A stretch of DNA of 64,000 nt from Peptococcaceae bacterium BRH_c8a (GCA_000961575.1 LADP01000013.1:1-64000); one strand, 5' to 3'. Positions 15,769 through 24,448 are shown, counted from the first letter of the stretch. The notes: a model not told the origin generated them from the letters alone. Numbers and translations: made by a program.

Positions 15769-16557
15769 TTGGAAATTAAAATATACCAGGTAGATGCTTT
15801 TACAGATAAGCCTTTCTTAGGTAACCCAGCAGCAGTATGTATCCTAACCGAACGCAAAGAAGAAAAATGGATGCAAGACGTTGCAAGGGAAATGAACCTC
15901 TCTGAAACAGCATTCCTACTTAAAATAGAAGATGGTTATAATTTACGCTGGTTTACCCCTAGTGTTGAAGTTGATCTTTGCGGCCACGCAACCTTGGCCA
16001 GTGCACATATCTTATGGGAAAAAGGTTACCTTGGTGCTAGTGAACAGGCTCGTTTTCATACAAAAAGTGGTTTGTTAACGGCCACCAAGAAAGATGAGTG
16101 GATTGAATTAGACTTCCCGGCAGAACCAGCGGTAGAAGCAACTGCACCGGAAGAATTAATTAAAGGTCTTGGAATTACCCCCGTGTACGTTGGTAAGAAT
16201 CGTTTTGATTACATTGTTGAGGTAGCAAACGAGCAATCCGTGCGCAACATGGAGCCTAATTTTAGTTTACTTAAGAAGCTCAATGCAAGAGGCGTTATTG
16301 TAACCAGCCGGCCGAAAACGGGGAATTATGATTTTGTATCACGCTTTTTTGCTCCGGCATCCGGTATTGATGAGGATCCGGTAACGGGATCAGCCCATTG
16401 TTGCCTGGGGCTGTATTGGAAGGCAAAGCTTAATAAAGATGAATTCATAGCGTACCAGGCATCCGAACGTGGCGGTTTCGTTAAGGTTAGGGTGAATAAT
16501 GACCGTGTGATTCTTGGGGGACAAGCTGTAACCGTGTTGAGCGGGGAGTTATTATAA
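15769..16557 (+). CDS. PhzF-family isomerase/epimerase
   Basis: 262 aa from a TTG at 15769, chosen because GGGAGG lies 9 bp upstream and the family begins IKIYQVDAF; an ATG at 15754 overlaps that ribosome site. Landmarks are FLGNPAAVC (about 16-24), NLSETAFL with the catalytic Glu near 45, FTPSVEVDLCGHATLAS near 60-76 and IDEDPVTGSAHCCLG near 202-216. The family catalyses proton-shift isomerisations and folds like diaminopimelate epimerase. A fragment of a close paralogue lies at 2521. A palindromic element follows the stop by 3 bp. Confidence 0.9.
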   Translation: MEIKIYQVDAFTDKPFLGNPAAVCILTERKEEKWMQDVAREMNLSETAFLLKIEDGYNLRWFTPSVEVDLCGHATLASAHILWEKGYLGASEQARFHTKSGLLTATKKDEWIELDFPAEPAVEATAPEELIKGLGITPVYVGKNRFDYIVEVANEQSVRNMEPNFSLLKKLNARGVIVTSRPKTGNYDFVSRFFAPASGIDEDPVTGSAHCCLGLYWKAKLNKDEFIAYQASERGGFVKVRVNNDRVILGGQAVTVLSGELL

Positions 16558-16560
16558 GTA

Positions 16561-16619
16561 GACAAGGGGACGGACCTGTCTGTTGGATACAAACAGACAG
16601 GTACCTGTCCCCTTGTCTG
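16561..16619. repeat. CAGACAAG palindromic element (CC type, worn)
   Basis: The left arm lacks three bases of its core (GGGGACGGACC) and the right arm has GGTACC; loop TTGGATACAAA. It starts 4 bp after the PhzF-like stop codon. Confidence 0.93.
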
Positions 16620-16633
16620 CTCCATTCAACAAT

Positions 16634-16664
16634 AAAAAAACGAAGGTGTTTGCTATACGCCTTC
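16634..16664 (-). terminator. Terminator of the 28-aa peptide unit, copy 1
   Basis: On the minus strand GAAGGCG pairs with CACCTTC (one mismatch), followed by a G and seven T. It overlaps the peptide's stop codon region. The same structure is in copy 2 at 34778. Confidence 0.7.
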
Positions 16665-16739
16665 TGTTTTTTCATTTTCATATTCAATTTTTTCTAAGCC
16701 GATACTTTCAAGAATTTCATTAATTAATTCTTCGGTCAA
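16653..16739 (-). CDS. 28-aa acidic peptide, copy 1 of a repeated transcription unit
   Basis: TTG start at 16739 with AGGAGG 7 bp upstream; 28 codons, TAG stop. The peptide begins MTEELINEILESIGLEKIE and is strongly acidic, with a likely amphipathic helix over its first 20 residues. The identical coding sequence occurs at 34799-34885. A promoter (TTGACA, 18 bp, TAAAAT) lies 34-63 bp upstream and a terminator right after, so it is a complete gene of its own. I do not recognise the peptide; regulator, antitoxin or membrane-active roles are open. Confidence 0.65.
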   Translation of the reverse strand: MTEELINEILESIGLEKIEYENEKTEGV

Positions 16740-16772
16740 ACGAATTCCTCCTTTTTATAGAGCGACTTTAAT

Positions 16773-16802
16773 ATTTTACTATCTAATAATAATAAATGTC
16801 AA
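16773..16802 (-). promoter_or_regulatory. Promoter of the 28-aa peptide unit, copy 1
   Basis: On the minus strand TTGACA (16802-16797) and TAAAAT (16778-16773) are 18 bp apart. The sequence is A+T-rich and nearly identical in copy 2. Confidence 0.75.
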
Positions 16803-16826
16803 TATATGGCATGTCCTTTTTTAAAG

Positions 16827-16853
16827 CAGACACGGGGACAGGGACCTTGTCTG
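16827..16853. repeat. CAGACAAG element, half copy
   Basis: A single left arm, worn (CAGACACGGGG, GACCTTG). It borders the peptide unit on one side and the metallophosphoesterase fragment on the other. Confidence 0.85.
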
Positions 16854-16856
16854 TGG

Positions 16857-17055
16857 ATTACTTTAGGTAGTGCGTAATGAAAAAATGGCTTTTGTTTTTC
16901 TCTTTTATAGTAATAATCCTGATTTTAATAATGTTTTTCCCCCATTGAGAGAATAACGGCCATTAATAATAATGTCTTTTTTGTATCTGGTAACCATGAG
17001 TGGGGGAACGCTTTTACCGTAGAGTTTTTAAACGGTCTCAGCGAGCGAAATGTTA
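16857..17055 (+). pseudogene. Metallophosphoesterase fragment with internal deletion
   Basis: The first 60 bp match the start of the intact gene at 30360 (GTGCGTAATGAAAAAATGG and a membrane helix), and the rest matches its region 30633-30762, including the GNHEWG metal motif. About 220 bp between them are missing and a stop follows early. It is a decayed duplicate between two palindromic elements. Confidence 0.9.
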
Positions 17056-17062
17056 CTGACAG

Positions 17063-17135
17063 CAGACAAGGGGACAGGGACTTGTCTGGTGGACACGAGC
17101 AGACAAGTCCCTGTCCCCTTGTCTGTCCTTGTCTG
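17063..17135. repeat. CAGACAAG palindromic element (TT type) with an extra unit
   Basis: Core 17063-17125, matched arms around the loop GTGGACACGAG; an extra TCCTTGTCTG unit follows at 17126-17135. It ends 25 bp before the serine hydrolase start. Confidence 0.95.
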
Positions 17136-17160
17136 AACCTATATAAAAAGGAGATGCCAG

Positions 17161-19092
17161 ATGTCTAAGTTATCATTTGCCATACGAAATTTACTGTCAA
17201 TGGTGTTATTGATCATTTTTATAGCGACTACTGCAAACAATGCTGTAGCTGCTGATCTTGCCGACCCGGAAGAGTTGGAAAATTTTCTGGACGGGCAAAT
17301 GGCTGCACACAGGGATGAGTTCAAGTTTGTCGGGGCCACCCTATCCATTGTCAAAGACGGCGAGGTGCTGCTTGAAAAAGGTTACGGCTACTCCGACCCG
17401 GAACAACGCATCCCCGTAGATCCGAAAAGAACCTTATTCCGTCCCGGCTCCGCATCCAAGCTTTTCACCTGGACTGCCGTTATGCAGCTTGTCGAACAGG
17501 GGAAAATTGACCTGCATACCGATGTGAATAAATACCTGGACTTTGAGATTCCTGCACAGGTTCTACAGTCCGGGCGGGAACCGCAACCGATCACTATGGC
17601 TCATCTTATGACGCACACTCCGGGCTTCGAGGACCAGGGGAAGGACCTTTTTCTACTCGAAAAAGATAAGATGCAAGCACTGGGAGATTATCTGAAAAAC
17701 TATCTGCCTGCTCGAGTGTTTCCCCCCGGCGCAGTGATGGCGTATTCAAATTACGGTTCCGCCCTGGCCGGTTATATTGTGGAGCGTGTATCCGGGCAGC
17801 CTTTTGAAGCATATGTTGAGCAGCACATCTTTAGCCCACTGGGGATGAAGAACAGCACTTTCCGACAACCGCCTGCAGAGCTGAATGCGGAATTGGCGCA
17901 GGCTTATAGCTTTGTAGGCGGTGAATATCACGAAGGCAGCTTTGAATACCTCCAGGCCAGGCCGGCGGGCAGTTTGAGCAGTACGGCTTCTGATATGGCG
18001 AGATTTATGATCGCTCACCTTGGTGAAGGGTCTTACGATGGAACACGCATTTTGGCAGCAGAGACCGCCCGTGAAATGCACCGGCAGCAGTTTACCCACC
18101 ATCCCATACTCGACGGGATGACTTACGGTTTTATTGAGTCCACTTACAATGGTAGACGCACCATAACCCACGGGGGGGATACCCTGCTGTTTCATAGTGG
18201 TCTCTTTCTTCTTCCGGAAGAAGAGCTGGGTTTGTTTGTTTCCTATAGCGGTGGGAGTTTTTTGGCCCGGGAAAGGTTGTTCCAGGCTTTTATGGACCGC
18301 TATTACCCGAAGGAGTCTCTGCCGGAGATTCAACAGGCAGGCGATGCGCAGGAAAGGGCCTACCAATACCTTGGCGAGTACCACCCGAACCGCCGCAACT
18401 TTACCAGCGAGGAGAAAATTCTCAGCCTGATGCAGGCGGTGCAGGTAGGTTTGACCGATGATGGCTACCTGTTGGTGCCAAATTTTGTAGTTCCGGCACA
18501 GTTTGTGGAGTTAGAACCCGGTGTTTACACAAACCGGATCACCGAAGGGACGAGGTTGCTTCGCACGCTAGTTTTTGAAACTGATAAAGCTGGCAGGACC
18601 ATGCTGTATCCCGATGGGCCAATGACTTATACGAAGGCGCCCTGGTACAGTACCGGCTCGTTTAACGGTTTGCTGATTGGCCTGTCTCTGCTGGTGCTGT
18701 TGGGTTCAACCACCGGCTGGATCGCAGCATTCGTCCTGCGCCTTTTCCGGAGACAGAAAACGCAAAGCCCAAGGGCTGCAATAGCTGCCCGGTGGGTGGC
18801 CTCAATTTATACCTTGTTGGCATTTGTTTTCCTGGTGGGAATGGCAAGTGTGGTTGGCCAAATAGATCCTGCTTTCGGCGTGCCGAGGATTTTTTTCGAA
18901 GATCCTCCCGGCATTGATGTTCTGATGGCACTGCCGCTATTGATGGCTTTTGCAGGAACAGCCGTGGTAATTTTTGCCGTGTTTGCATGGTGGAAGGGTT
19001 TATGGCATCGTGGTGCCCGTATTCATTATACATTCGTTGGCGCAGCTGCCCTGGCGTTTTTATGGTTCATGTACTTCTGGAACTTGCTATAA
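17161..19092 (+). CDS. Class C beta-lactamase-type serine hydrolase with C-terminal membrane domain
   Basis: 643 aa. A signal peptide or anchor at 8-31 leads to a penicillin-binding-protein-like domain: SxxK as Ser97-Ala-Ser-Lys100, YxN as Tyr195-Ser-Asn197 and HGG at 337-339. These are the three catalytic motifs of class C beta-lactamases and DD-peptidases. The last 150 residues hold about four membrane helices (NGLLIGLSLLVLL, WVASIYTLLAFVFLV and others). It therefore acts outside the membrane, perhaps on peptidoglycan peptides or D-amino acid esters; resistance cannot be claimed. AAAAAGGAG precedes the ATG. Confidence 0.88.
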   Translation: MSKLSFAIRNLLSMVLLIIFIATTANNAVAADLADPEELENFLDGQMAAHRDEFKFVGATLSIVKDGEVLLEKGYGYSDPEQRIPVDPKRTLFRPGSASKLFTWTAVMQLVEQGKIDLHTDVNKYLDFEIPAQVLQSGREPQPITMAHLMTHTPGFEDQGKDLFLLEKDKMQALGDYLKNYLPARVFPPGAVMAYSNYGSALAGYIVERVSGQPFEAYVEQHIFSPLGMKNSTFRQPPAELNAELAQAYSFVGGEYHEGSFEYLQARPAGSLSSTASDMARFMIAHLGEGSYDGTRILAAETAREMHRQQFTHHPILDGMTYGFIESTYNGRRTITHGGDTLLFHSGLFLLPEEELGLFVSYSGGSFLARERLFQAFMDRYYPKESLPEIQQAGDAQERAYQYLGEYHPNRRNFTSEEKILSLMQAVQVGLTDDGYLLVPNFVVPAQFVELEPGVYTNRITEGTRLLRTLVFETDKAGRTMLYPDGPMTYTKAPWYSTGSFNGLLIGLSLLVLLGSTTGWIAAFVLRLFRRQKTQSPRAAIAARWVASIYTLLAFVFLVGMASVVGQIDPAFGVPRIFFEDPPGIDVLMALPLLMAFAGTAVVIFAVFAWWKGLWHRGARIHYTFVGAAALAFLWFMYFWNLL

Positions 19093-19098
19093 CAGCAG

Positions 19099-19124
19099 CA
19101 GACAAGGGGACAGGGACTTGTCTG
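19099..19124. repeat. CAGACAAG element, half copy
   Basis: One complete left arm, 6 bp after the serine hydrolase stop. No T-run follows. Confidence 0.93.
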
Positions 19125-19177
19125 CTTCGATTATGTTCATGGTATGATGTACAAATGAAAAATAGTATATTTATAGG

Positions 19178-19616
19178 GAAGGGAGGATGATCAAAATGGC
19201 TGACTTTCGTCTTAAGTTTCCAGAGAGTCTGGGGCTGATGGGTCTCTTGGGCCTAATCGGGGTTATAGGCAATATTTTTGATTCGAATTTACTTAAACCC
19301 TGGCTAGCTGCCTTTGCCGCTTTTTGTATCTTCGGTCTGCGATTTTTCCATGACCGCCGGTTGGGGTTACCGGAAAGACTGGGATTGCTCGGCTTTTTCG
19401 GGTTTCTAGGATTTTTGGGCTATATTCCCGGGGCGGAATTTCTCAAGTCTTTGTTTGCCTTCTGGGGCTTTGCGTTTTTCTTTGCTTTCTTGGGTCGCCG
19501 CCGAAAAAGCATCCATTGAACAGCTGCCAGAACACCACGCAACAAACACTCATGAGGTGCATTCAAATGAGATTAAATAAATCCGAGCGAATGATTGTTC
19601 TAACGATATGGTTTAT
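19178..19616 (+). repeat. 439-bp duplicated block, copy 2
   Basis: Partner of 14066-14504. Here the sequence runs on into an intact membrane-protein gene, so this is probably the original location and the 14066 copy the transferred one. Confidence 0.93.
19196..19519 (+). CDS. Small hydrophobic DUF3796-like protein, copy 2
   Basis: 107 aa from the ATG at 19196, nearly identical to the protein at 14084 (differences include LGLMGLLG, NIFDSN, FWGFAF and RRRKSIH). GGGAGG precedes the start by 9 bp. It is followed after 47 bp by a membrane-protein gene in the same direction; such DUF3796-like proteins often sit beside other small membrane proteins and an HTH regulator. Membrane location is inferred from composition; function unknown. 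Confidence 0.65.
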   Translation: MADFRLKFPESLGLMGLLGLIGVIGNIFDSNLLKPWLAAFAAFCIFGLRFFHDRRLGLPERLGLLGFFGFLGFLGYIPGAEFLKSLFAFWGFAFFFAFLGRRRKSIH

Positions 19617-20046
19617 AATTTTGTTTACTTTACCGGTTCTAACAGACATTTATTATGCAACGTTTTATTATGCAGGTGTATTTTTATTAATACCTATTAC
19701 ATTTTATAGAATTATTTGTGCTGATAAATTTGATAAAAAATTTTATCAGTCATGGCCCCAAGCTAGAGAGCAAGGATTTTGGATCAATGTAGTCCGAGAA
19801 GGGCTGCGAACAATTATTATAATTACAGTAGTGGTGACTATATCCCAATTACTTGTAAACGGACGCACTCCGTTTGATTTAGTGGCCGGGCTATCGAACG
19901 GTGTATTAGTATTGCTATTGTTGTTGCTTTTAGGGTTTGGTTTGCTAGGCGGAATAGCTGCCTGGCATGAAAATGACAAAAGGTACTATCGAATTCATTA
20001 CAGCCTGCAGACCAGACAAGGGGACAGGGACTTGTCTGGTTATTGA
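19567..20046 (+). CDS. Predicted integral membrane protein, C-terminus formed by a half palindrome
   Basis: 159 aa from the ATG at 19567 (TGAGGTGC upstream); a longer frame from 19516 overlaps the previous gene. Four membrane helices are likely: 8-24, 29-46, 82-99 and 111-135 (VLVLLLLLLLGFGLLGGIA). The final residues TRQGDRDLSGY are encoded by a half copy of the palindromic element at 20013-20038, so the natural C-terminus has been replaced. The first 17 codons are duplicated at 14455-14504. Not recognised as a named family. Confidence 0.6.
   Translation: MRLNKSERMIVLTIWFIILFTLPVLTDIYYATFYYAGVFLLIPITFYRIICADKFDKKFYQSWPQAREQGFWINVVREGLRTIIIITVVVTISQLLVNGRTPFDLVAGLSNGVLVLLLLLLLGFGLLGGIAAWHENDKRYYRIHYSLQTRQGDRDLSGY
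20013..20038. repeat. CAGACAAG element, half copy inside a gene end
   Basis: One left arm, lying within the last 12 codons of the membrane-protein gene. Confidence 0.93.
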
Positions 20047-20109
20047 AACCGGACAGTGGTTGTCTTTTAAAGGCTTAAGTGCTTGGCCTTAGAAAGGGAG
20101 AGGTTGCCA

Positions 20110-20258
20110 CTATGTCTGTTCTAAAGCTGATCTAATGGTCTTTATAAACCTTTTTGCCATTTCCAGTTGATTAAATGAATCTTCTTTACTGACCAAATAG
20201 AAATCTGCAATCAGATGATTCCCGCCTTACCCTAACCTTGTTTAAATCCCTGCCAGCC
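20110..20258 (-). pseudogene. C-terminal piece of a HEPN-domain gene
   Basis: The minus strand codes ADFYLVSKEDSFNQLEMAKR, then FIKTIRSALEQT and a TAG at 20112-20110, the end of a HEPN-type helical protein. Upstream it repeats about 70 bp of the N-terminal piece at 21958, but a 2-bp loss breaks the frame. The two pieces are separated by the 509-aa gene. Confidence 0.65.
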
Positions 20259-20330
20259 CGTTAAACAAAAGGAGCAGCACACCTTTCTGGTAAAAAATTC
20301 ATATCATAAACCAAAAAGGAGTGCACCTGC

Positions 20331-21860
20331 ATGAATACGGAACTTACCAAGGCCTTTGACCATACATACAGCAATTTTAGAAAAATCACCCCCGTCAATG
20401 GCTTTGATGCCGCCAACCCCGATAATGCCATGCAGAACAACTATGCCTGGTCCATGACCGAACTGGGTGACTACATTTATGTGGGCACAGCCAGAAATAT
20501 CCCCTATTCAATTTTCTCCAACCAAATTTTTGGTGACATTCCGATTCCCGAAGAACTAACCCCCGAAAACCCGGTCCTGCGCGGAGAAATCTGGCGCCGT
20601 CGCAAGTGCGACCATCATGCCTGGGAGAGAGTATACCGCTCCCCGGAGAATCTGGTTGATTTAGGTTTCCGGTTTATGATCACTTATACCACCCCTGGAG
20701 GGGAAACGGCTATCTACGCGGGGGCACTTACGCTGAGTCCCAACCTGTTCATGGTCAAATCCACCGATGGCGTTAACTGGCGTCCGCTGCAAAGTAATAT
20801 CCAGGGCTTTTCCACCAGATATATGGCTGAACACAGAGGCAAACTGTATATGGGTGCCCTGCCGATTACAGGTCTGGCGGGTATTCAGCTGTACAGCAGC
20901 TTTGACCCGGAGCAGGATGGTTGGGAGTTGGTAGATGTCAATGGTGACCCTGACAAAAACCCCCGGGGCAATGTGGATCTGTTGCTCAGTTATAATAACC
21001 ACCTTTATGTAGGAACCGGGCGACCCACCGGCTTTGAGTTGTGGCGTACTATAGGAACGGAGCCGGAAAGGGATAAGTGGAAACTGGTAGTTGACCAAGG
21101 AGCGGGAGATGCCAGAAATGAACACCCCTGGGCATTGGCAGTGTTTAAAGATTATATCTATATTGGCACAGCCATTGAAGCTGCCGTACTGAGTTTAAAC
21201 CCGGACCAGCGTATTGTACCACCCAAAGGCTTTGATGTCATAAGGGTAGACCGCTACGATAACTGGGAACTGGTGGTGGGCGGCCCCGCCATAGTCCCCA
21301 CGCAGCCTGTAACGGGCACCCGCGAGCTGCCCCTAAGCGGTTATTCCTCGGGTTTCGGCAATATCTCCAACGCCTATTGCTGGCAGCTTCAGCGACAGGG
21401 TAATGAACTATACCTGGGGACTTTTAGCTGGTCTGTTTTAATCCCGCCCTTTATCCCCCTGCTGCCGGAAATCCTACGCAATCTACTATCACTTAACGCC
21501 AAAGGCTACCAGTCCTCGCTTACTGATTACTTCAAATACCTGCTCCAGGCAGACCCGCGCTTGTCTCATTTGCCCCTGGAAAACGTGCTGCAATGGGTGG
21601 CTGATTTATTAATGAAGTTGGGGCAGCGGACCCTGGGCTTTGACCTCTGGAAAACGACGGACGGTATCCATTGGGTGCCGGTTTCGCTCAACGGCCTGGG
21701 GAACCCTCATAATTACGGTGTGCGGATGCTGTTCCTGTCCCAAAACGACTGCCTGTATTTAGGTACTGCCAATCCCTTTGACGGGCTGGAAGTTTGGGTT
21801 AAGCCGCAGCATTGTATTTTTGATGACGCCGATGAAACCCTAAAATCCGGTGCGGAGTAA
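20331..21860 (+). CDS. Propeller-like repeat protein, 509 aa
   Basis: A four-residue strand pattern recurs along the protein: YIYVGT, YAGALT, LYMGAL, LYVGTG, YIYIGT, LYLGTF and LYLGTA, often followed by a phrase like GFELWR or GLEVW. Such spacing, about 50-70 residues, suggests a beta-propeller of six or seven blades. No signal peptide or membrane helix, so it may act in the cytoplasm. No catalytic motif is evident. AAAAAGGAG precedes the ATG. The gene sits between the two pieces of a HEPN gene, as if inserted there. Not recognised as a named family. Confidence 0.65.
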   Translation: MNTELTKAFDHTYSNFRKITPVNGFDAANPDNAMQNNYAWSMTELGDYIYVGTARNIPYSIFSNQIFGDIPIPEELTPENPVLRGEIWRRRKCDHHAWERVYRSPENLVDLGFRFMITYTTPGGETAIYAGALTLSPNLFMVKSTDGVNWRPLQSNIQGFSTRYMAEHRGKLYMGALPITGLAGIQLYSSFDPEQDGWELVDVNGDPDKNPRGNVDLLLSYNNHLYVGTGRPTGFELWRTIGTEPERDKWKLVVDQGAGDARNEHPWALAVFKDYIYIGTAIEAAVLSLNPDQRIVPPKGFDVIRVDRYDNWELVVGGPAIVPTQPVTGTRELPLSGYSSGFGNISNAYCWQLQRQGNELYLGTFSWSVLIPPFIPLLPEILRNLLSLNAKGYQSSLTDYFKYLLQADPRLSHLPLENVLQWVADLLMKLGQRTLGFDLWKTTDGIHWVPVSLNGLGNPHNYGVRMLFLSQNDCLYLGTANPFDGLEVWVKPQHCIFDDADETLKSGAE

Positions 21861-21957
21861 AACTGCGACGCCCCTGGCACACCGGCACTATACAACCGTC
21901 GTGTCGGCTCAGGGGCGCCCCAGTTTATGACCATTGCGGGACAGAAGATCGACCTGG

Positions 21958-22171
21958 TACTGACCAAATAGAAATCTGCATAATAAGATGATTCCCGTCT
22001 TACCCTAGCCTTATTTAAATCCCTGCCAGCCATGCGGTCAATTATACCGGTTTTAACAAAATGTTGGTTAAATAAAGAAATTACTCCGCTATGTTTTTTA
22101 CTGTCAAGTTCTTTCAAAGCTAAAAGTGCTTGGGCTGCATTGAACATCGCATAATAAGATCGACCCAGGAA
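21958..22171 (-). pseudogene. N-terminal-side piece of a HEPN-domain gene
   Basis: The minus strand reads FLGRSYYAMFNAAQALLALK, then KHSGVISLFNQHFVKTG and GRDLNKARVRRESSYYADF. That is the helical core of HEPN proteins, partners of MNT nucleotidyltransferases. An in-frame TAA lies just upstream, and a palindromic element begins 15 bp further on, so the gene start is gone. The last 75 bp are repeated at 20188-20258. Confidence 0.75.
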
Positions 22172-22186
22172 TCGTTATATAAAGAG

Positions 22187-22250
22187 CAGACAAGGGGACA
22201 GGGACCTGTCTGTTTGTGTCTAAACAGACAGGTCCCTGTCCCCTTGTCTG
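22187..22250. repeat. CAGACAAG palindromic element (CC type)
   Basis: Matched arms with GACCTG and CAGGTC, loop TTTGTGTCTAAA. It lies between the HEPN remnant and the lutB-like stop, 12 bp from the latter. Confidence 0.96.
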
Positions 22251-22261
22251 CTCTTGAAAAA

Positions 22262-24448
22262 TTATAGATCCAATAGTTCCACGGTGTGTTTAACCGTCAC
22301 GGCGCTGCCCCTGCTGGTTAGCCCCCCGCTAATTTGGAGCAGGCACCCTGGGCAATCCAGGGCCAGTGTTCCGACCTCCGCTCCTGCAACCGTGTCAAGT
22401 TTGTTATCTAAAATTTGCCTGGAAAGTTGTGGGAATTTAATCGAATATGAACCACCAAAACCACAGCACCGGTCGGAGCATTCCAGCTCCACCAGGTTGT
22501 ATCCGGCTAGGCCCAAAAGTTCGCGCGGTTCCAGGGTTAGCCCCAAACAGCCTTTCATATGGCATGAATCGTGGTAGGTAACGGTAGTGCCCCTGGCTTT
22601 CTTCAACCGGGCCCCGGCCAGGCGTTGGAATACACCGTGCAGGTAACCAGTCACGTGTTCCACCTGGTTGGCCATAGTGGTAGCGCGTTGATGCCATTCC
22701 GGTTCTCCGGCCAAAATTTCGGGATACCGTTTGATTGCTTGTGCGCAGGTGGGACAGGCGGTAACAATCCGGTCAACACCGGCGTGTTCAAAAGCGGTGA
22801 TGTTTTGTCGGGCAGCCTCTGCCGCGGTATGAGCCAAACCCGTGTATAAGGCCGGCACGCCACAGCAGGTTTGTTCCATCGGAAAAACCATTTCAATACC
22901 GGCACTGGTAAGTAATTCTTTCACCGCTTCCCCTATACGGGGGTACACAAAATCTACCAGACAACCGGCGAAAAATCCCACCCTGACCCCCTGGCGCTGA
23001 TTATCACCGACTATCTGAGATGTTTTGGGCGTTTGAGCAACCCTGTCCCGGAGCGGTTTTGAGACTATGGCCGGCAGGCTGCGCCCCTCGGTAAGCCCGG
23101 CCAGGAACAAGGGCAAGTGACGCACCATACCGCCCCTCTGGAAGGGCTTCTGCGCTATGCCGGCAGCCCTGAGTAAACTGTGAAACAATCTGCGATTGGG
23201 TAGTACCTTGGCCATAACTTGGCTAGAAATTGAGGGCGCCCCAGCCTTTTCCCCCGTCCGCCGGCGCAATTCCCGAATCAATCGCGGCAGGTCTATTTTG
23301 CCCGGGCAGTAAAGCTTACATCGCTCACAACCCAGGCACAGGTTTTGTATTTCACTAGCGTTTTGCCAACCGTTTAAAAAGGCCGTTAAAACGGTACCAA
23401 TACCGCCAGTGTACACGTAACCGTATACATGCCCGCCCACTATCTGGAATACCGGGCAAACGTTCAGACATGAAGCGCAGCGAATGCACTGCAGCGCTTC
23501 TTTGAACACCGGGTCGGCTTGCATTTGGGTGCGCCCGTTGTCCAGCAGCACAATATGCAATTCCTTGTCCCCGGTGGTTCCGTCCGGGTAAGCAACCGGG
23601 GTGGGGCCGGTTATCATGGACACGTAACTAGTTATCTTTTGGGCGGTGGCGCTGCGCGGCAAAGCCTCCAGGATGGGCTTGATATCGGAAAATTTTTCTA
23701 CCAGTTTTTCTAATCCCACAACGGCCACGTGTAGCGGGGGCAAAGTGGTGGTCAGCCTGCCGTTGCCTTCGTTGGTTACTATAACTATGGTCCCGGTTTC
23801 AGCTACGGCAATGTTGGCTCCGGTTATACCCATTTGGGCCTCCAGAAACTTGCGGCGCAGGTTCTGCCTGGCTACTTTGACCAGTTTGGGAATATCGGGG
23901 GGAAGCTGCTCCCGCACTTCTTTGGAAAATACCTGGGCTACTTCACCCCTGGTCATGTGAATGGCCGGCATCACCATGTGGGATGGTTTTTGCCCCGAAA
24001 GCTGTAGAATCCATTCCCCCAGGTCTGTTTCCACCGTCTCAAGGCCAAGCTGGTGCAGGTGCTCGTTCAGGTGGATTTCCTCGCTGGCCATCGACTTGGA
24101 TTTTACTATTTGCCGCACGTTTTTTTGGCGGGCCAGGTTGGCAATATATTCTCTGGCTTCTTGTGCTGTGGCAGCCCTAAAAACCTTGGTCCCGCGGGCT
24201 TCGGCCGCCCGGGTGAAACGTTGAGCCAAATCTTCCATTTTATCGGCGGCATTGCGTTTAATAGCACAAATCTCTTCCCGCAGCGCGTTGAAATCTTTAC
24301 CTGCGTAAGCTCGGGCTCGGGATTCAAGGTAAGCTTCACCAAACCGGGTCAAGGCCCCGCGTAGGTTTTTGTTACCTAGGGCTTCTTTGATGTCACGTTT
24401 AATATCGCCCCGCCTATTCAACGCATGCACCCCCGGCCCGATCCACAA
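22262..24448 (-). CDS. LutB/LldF-type iron-sulfur protein fused to a LutA-like CCG domain
   Basis: 728 aa. An N-terminal LUD domain (about 60-320, with ITGANIAVAETGTI) is followed by two 4Fe-4S motifs, CIRCASCLNVCP and CLGCERCKLYCP, then two CCG-type domains (TCCGVPALY then ACPTC; RCCGFGGSY then CPGC). This joins what Bacillus encodes as LutB and LutA, parts of the complex that oxidises L-lactate to pyruvate. The ATG at 24448 overlaps the preceding lutC-like gene by 35 bp; a TTG at 24421, overlapping that gene's stop, is a likelier coupled start. Cytoplasmic, possibly membrane-associated. Confidence 0.88.
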   Translation of the reverse strand: MWIGPGVHALNRRGDIKRDIKEALGNKNLRGALTRFGEAYLESRARAYAGKDFNALREEICAIKRNAADKMEDLAQRFTRAAEARGTKVFRAATAQEAREYIANLARQKNVRQIVKSKSMASEEIHLNEHLHQLGLETVETDLGEWILQLSGQKPSHMVMPAIHMTRGEVAQVFSKEVREQLPPDIPKLVKVARQNLRRKFLEAQMGITGANIAVAETGTIVIVTNEGNGRLTTTLPPLHVAVVGLEKLVEKFSDIKPILEALPRSATAQKITSYVSMITGPTPVAYPDGTTGDKELHIVLLDNGRTQMQADPVFKEALQCIRCASCLNVCPVFQIVGGHVYGYVYTGGIGTVLTAFLNGWQNASEIQNLCLGCERCKLYCPGKIDLPRLIRELRRRTGEKAGAPSISSQVMAKVLPNRRLFHSLLRAAGIAQKPFQRGGMVRHLPLFLAGLTEGRSLPAIVSKPLRDRVAQTPKTSQIVGDNQRQGVRVGFFAGCLVDFVYPRIGEAVKELLTSAGIEMVFPMEQTCCGVPALYTGLAHTAAEAARQNITAFEHAGVDRIVTACPTCAQAIKRYPEILAGEPEWHQRATTMANQVEHVTGYLHGVFQRLAGARLKKARGTTVTYHDSCHMKGCLGLTLEPRELLGLAGYNLVELECSDRCCGFGGSYSIKFPQLSRQILDNKLDTVAGAEVGTLALDCPGCLLQISGGLTSRGSAVTVKHTVELLDL

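Noticed and set aside
21866-21920. CGCCCCTG...CAGGGGCG hairpin after the propeller-like gene as a terminator
   Set aside because: The 8-bp stem is real but the loop is over 30 bases and no T-run follows, so it is not reported as a terminator.
22254-24364. Plus-strand frames opposite the lutB-like gene
   Set aside because: Shadows of a high-G+C coding region; the minus-strand gene is unmistakable.
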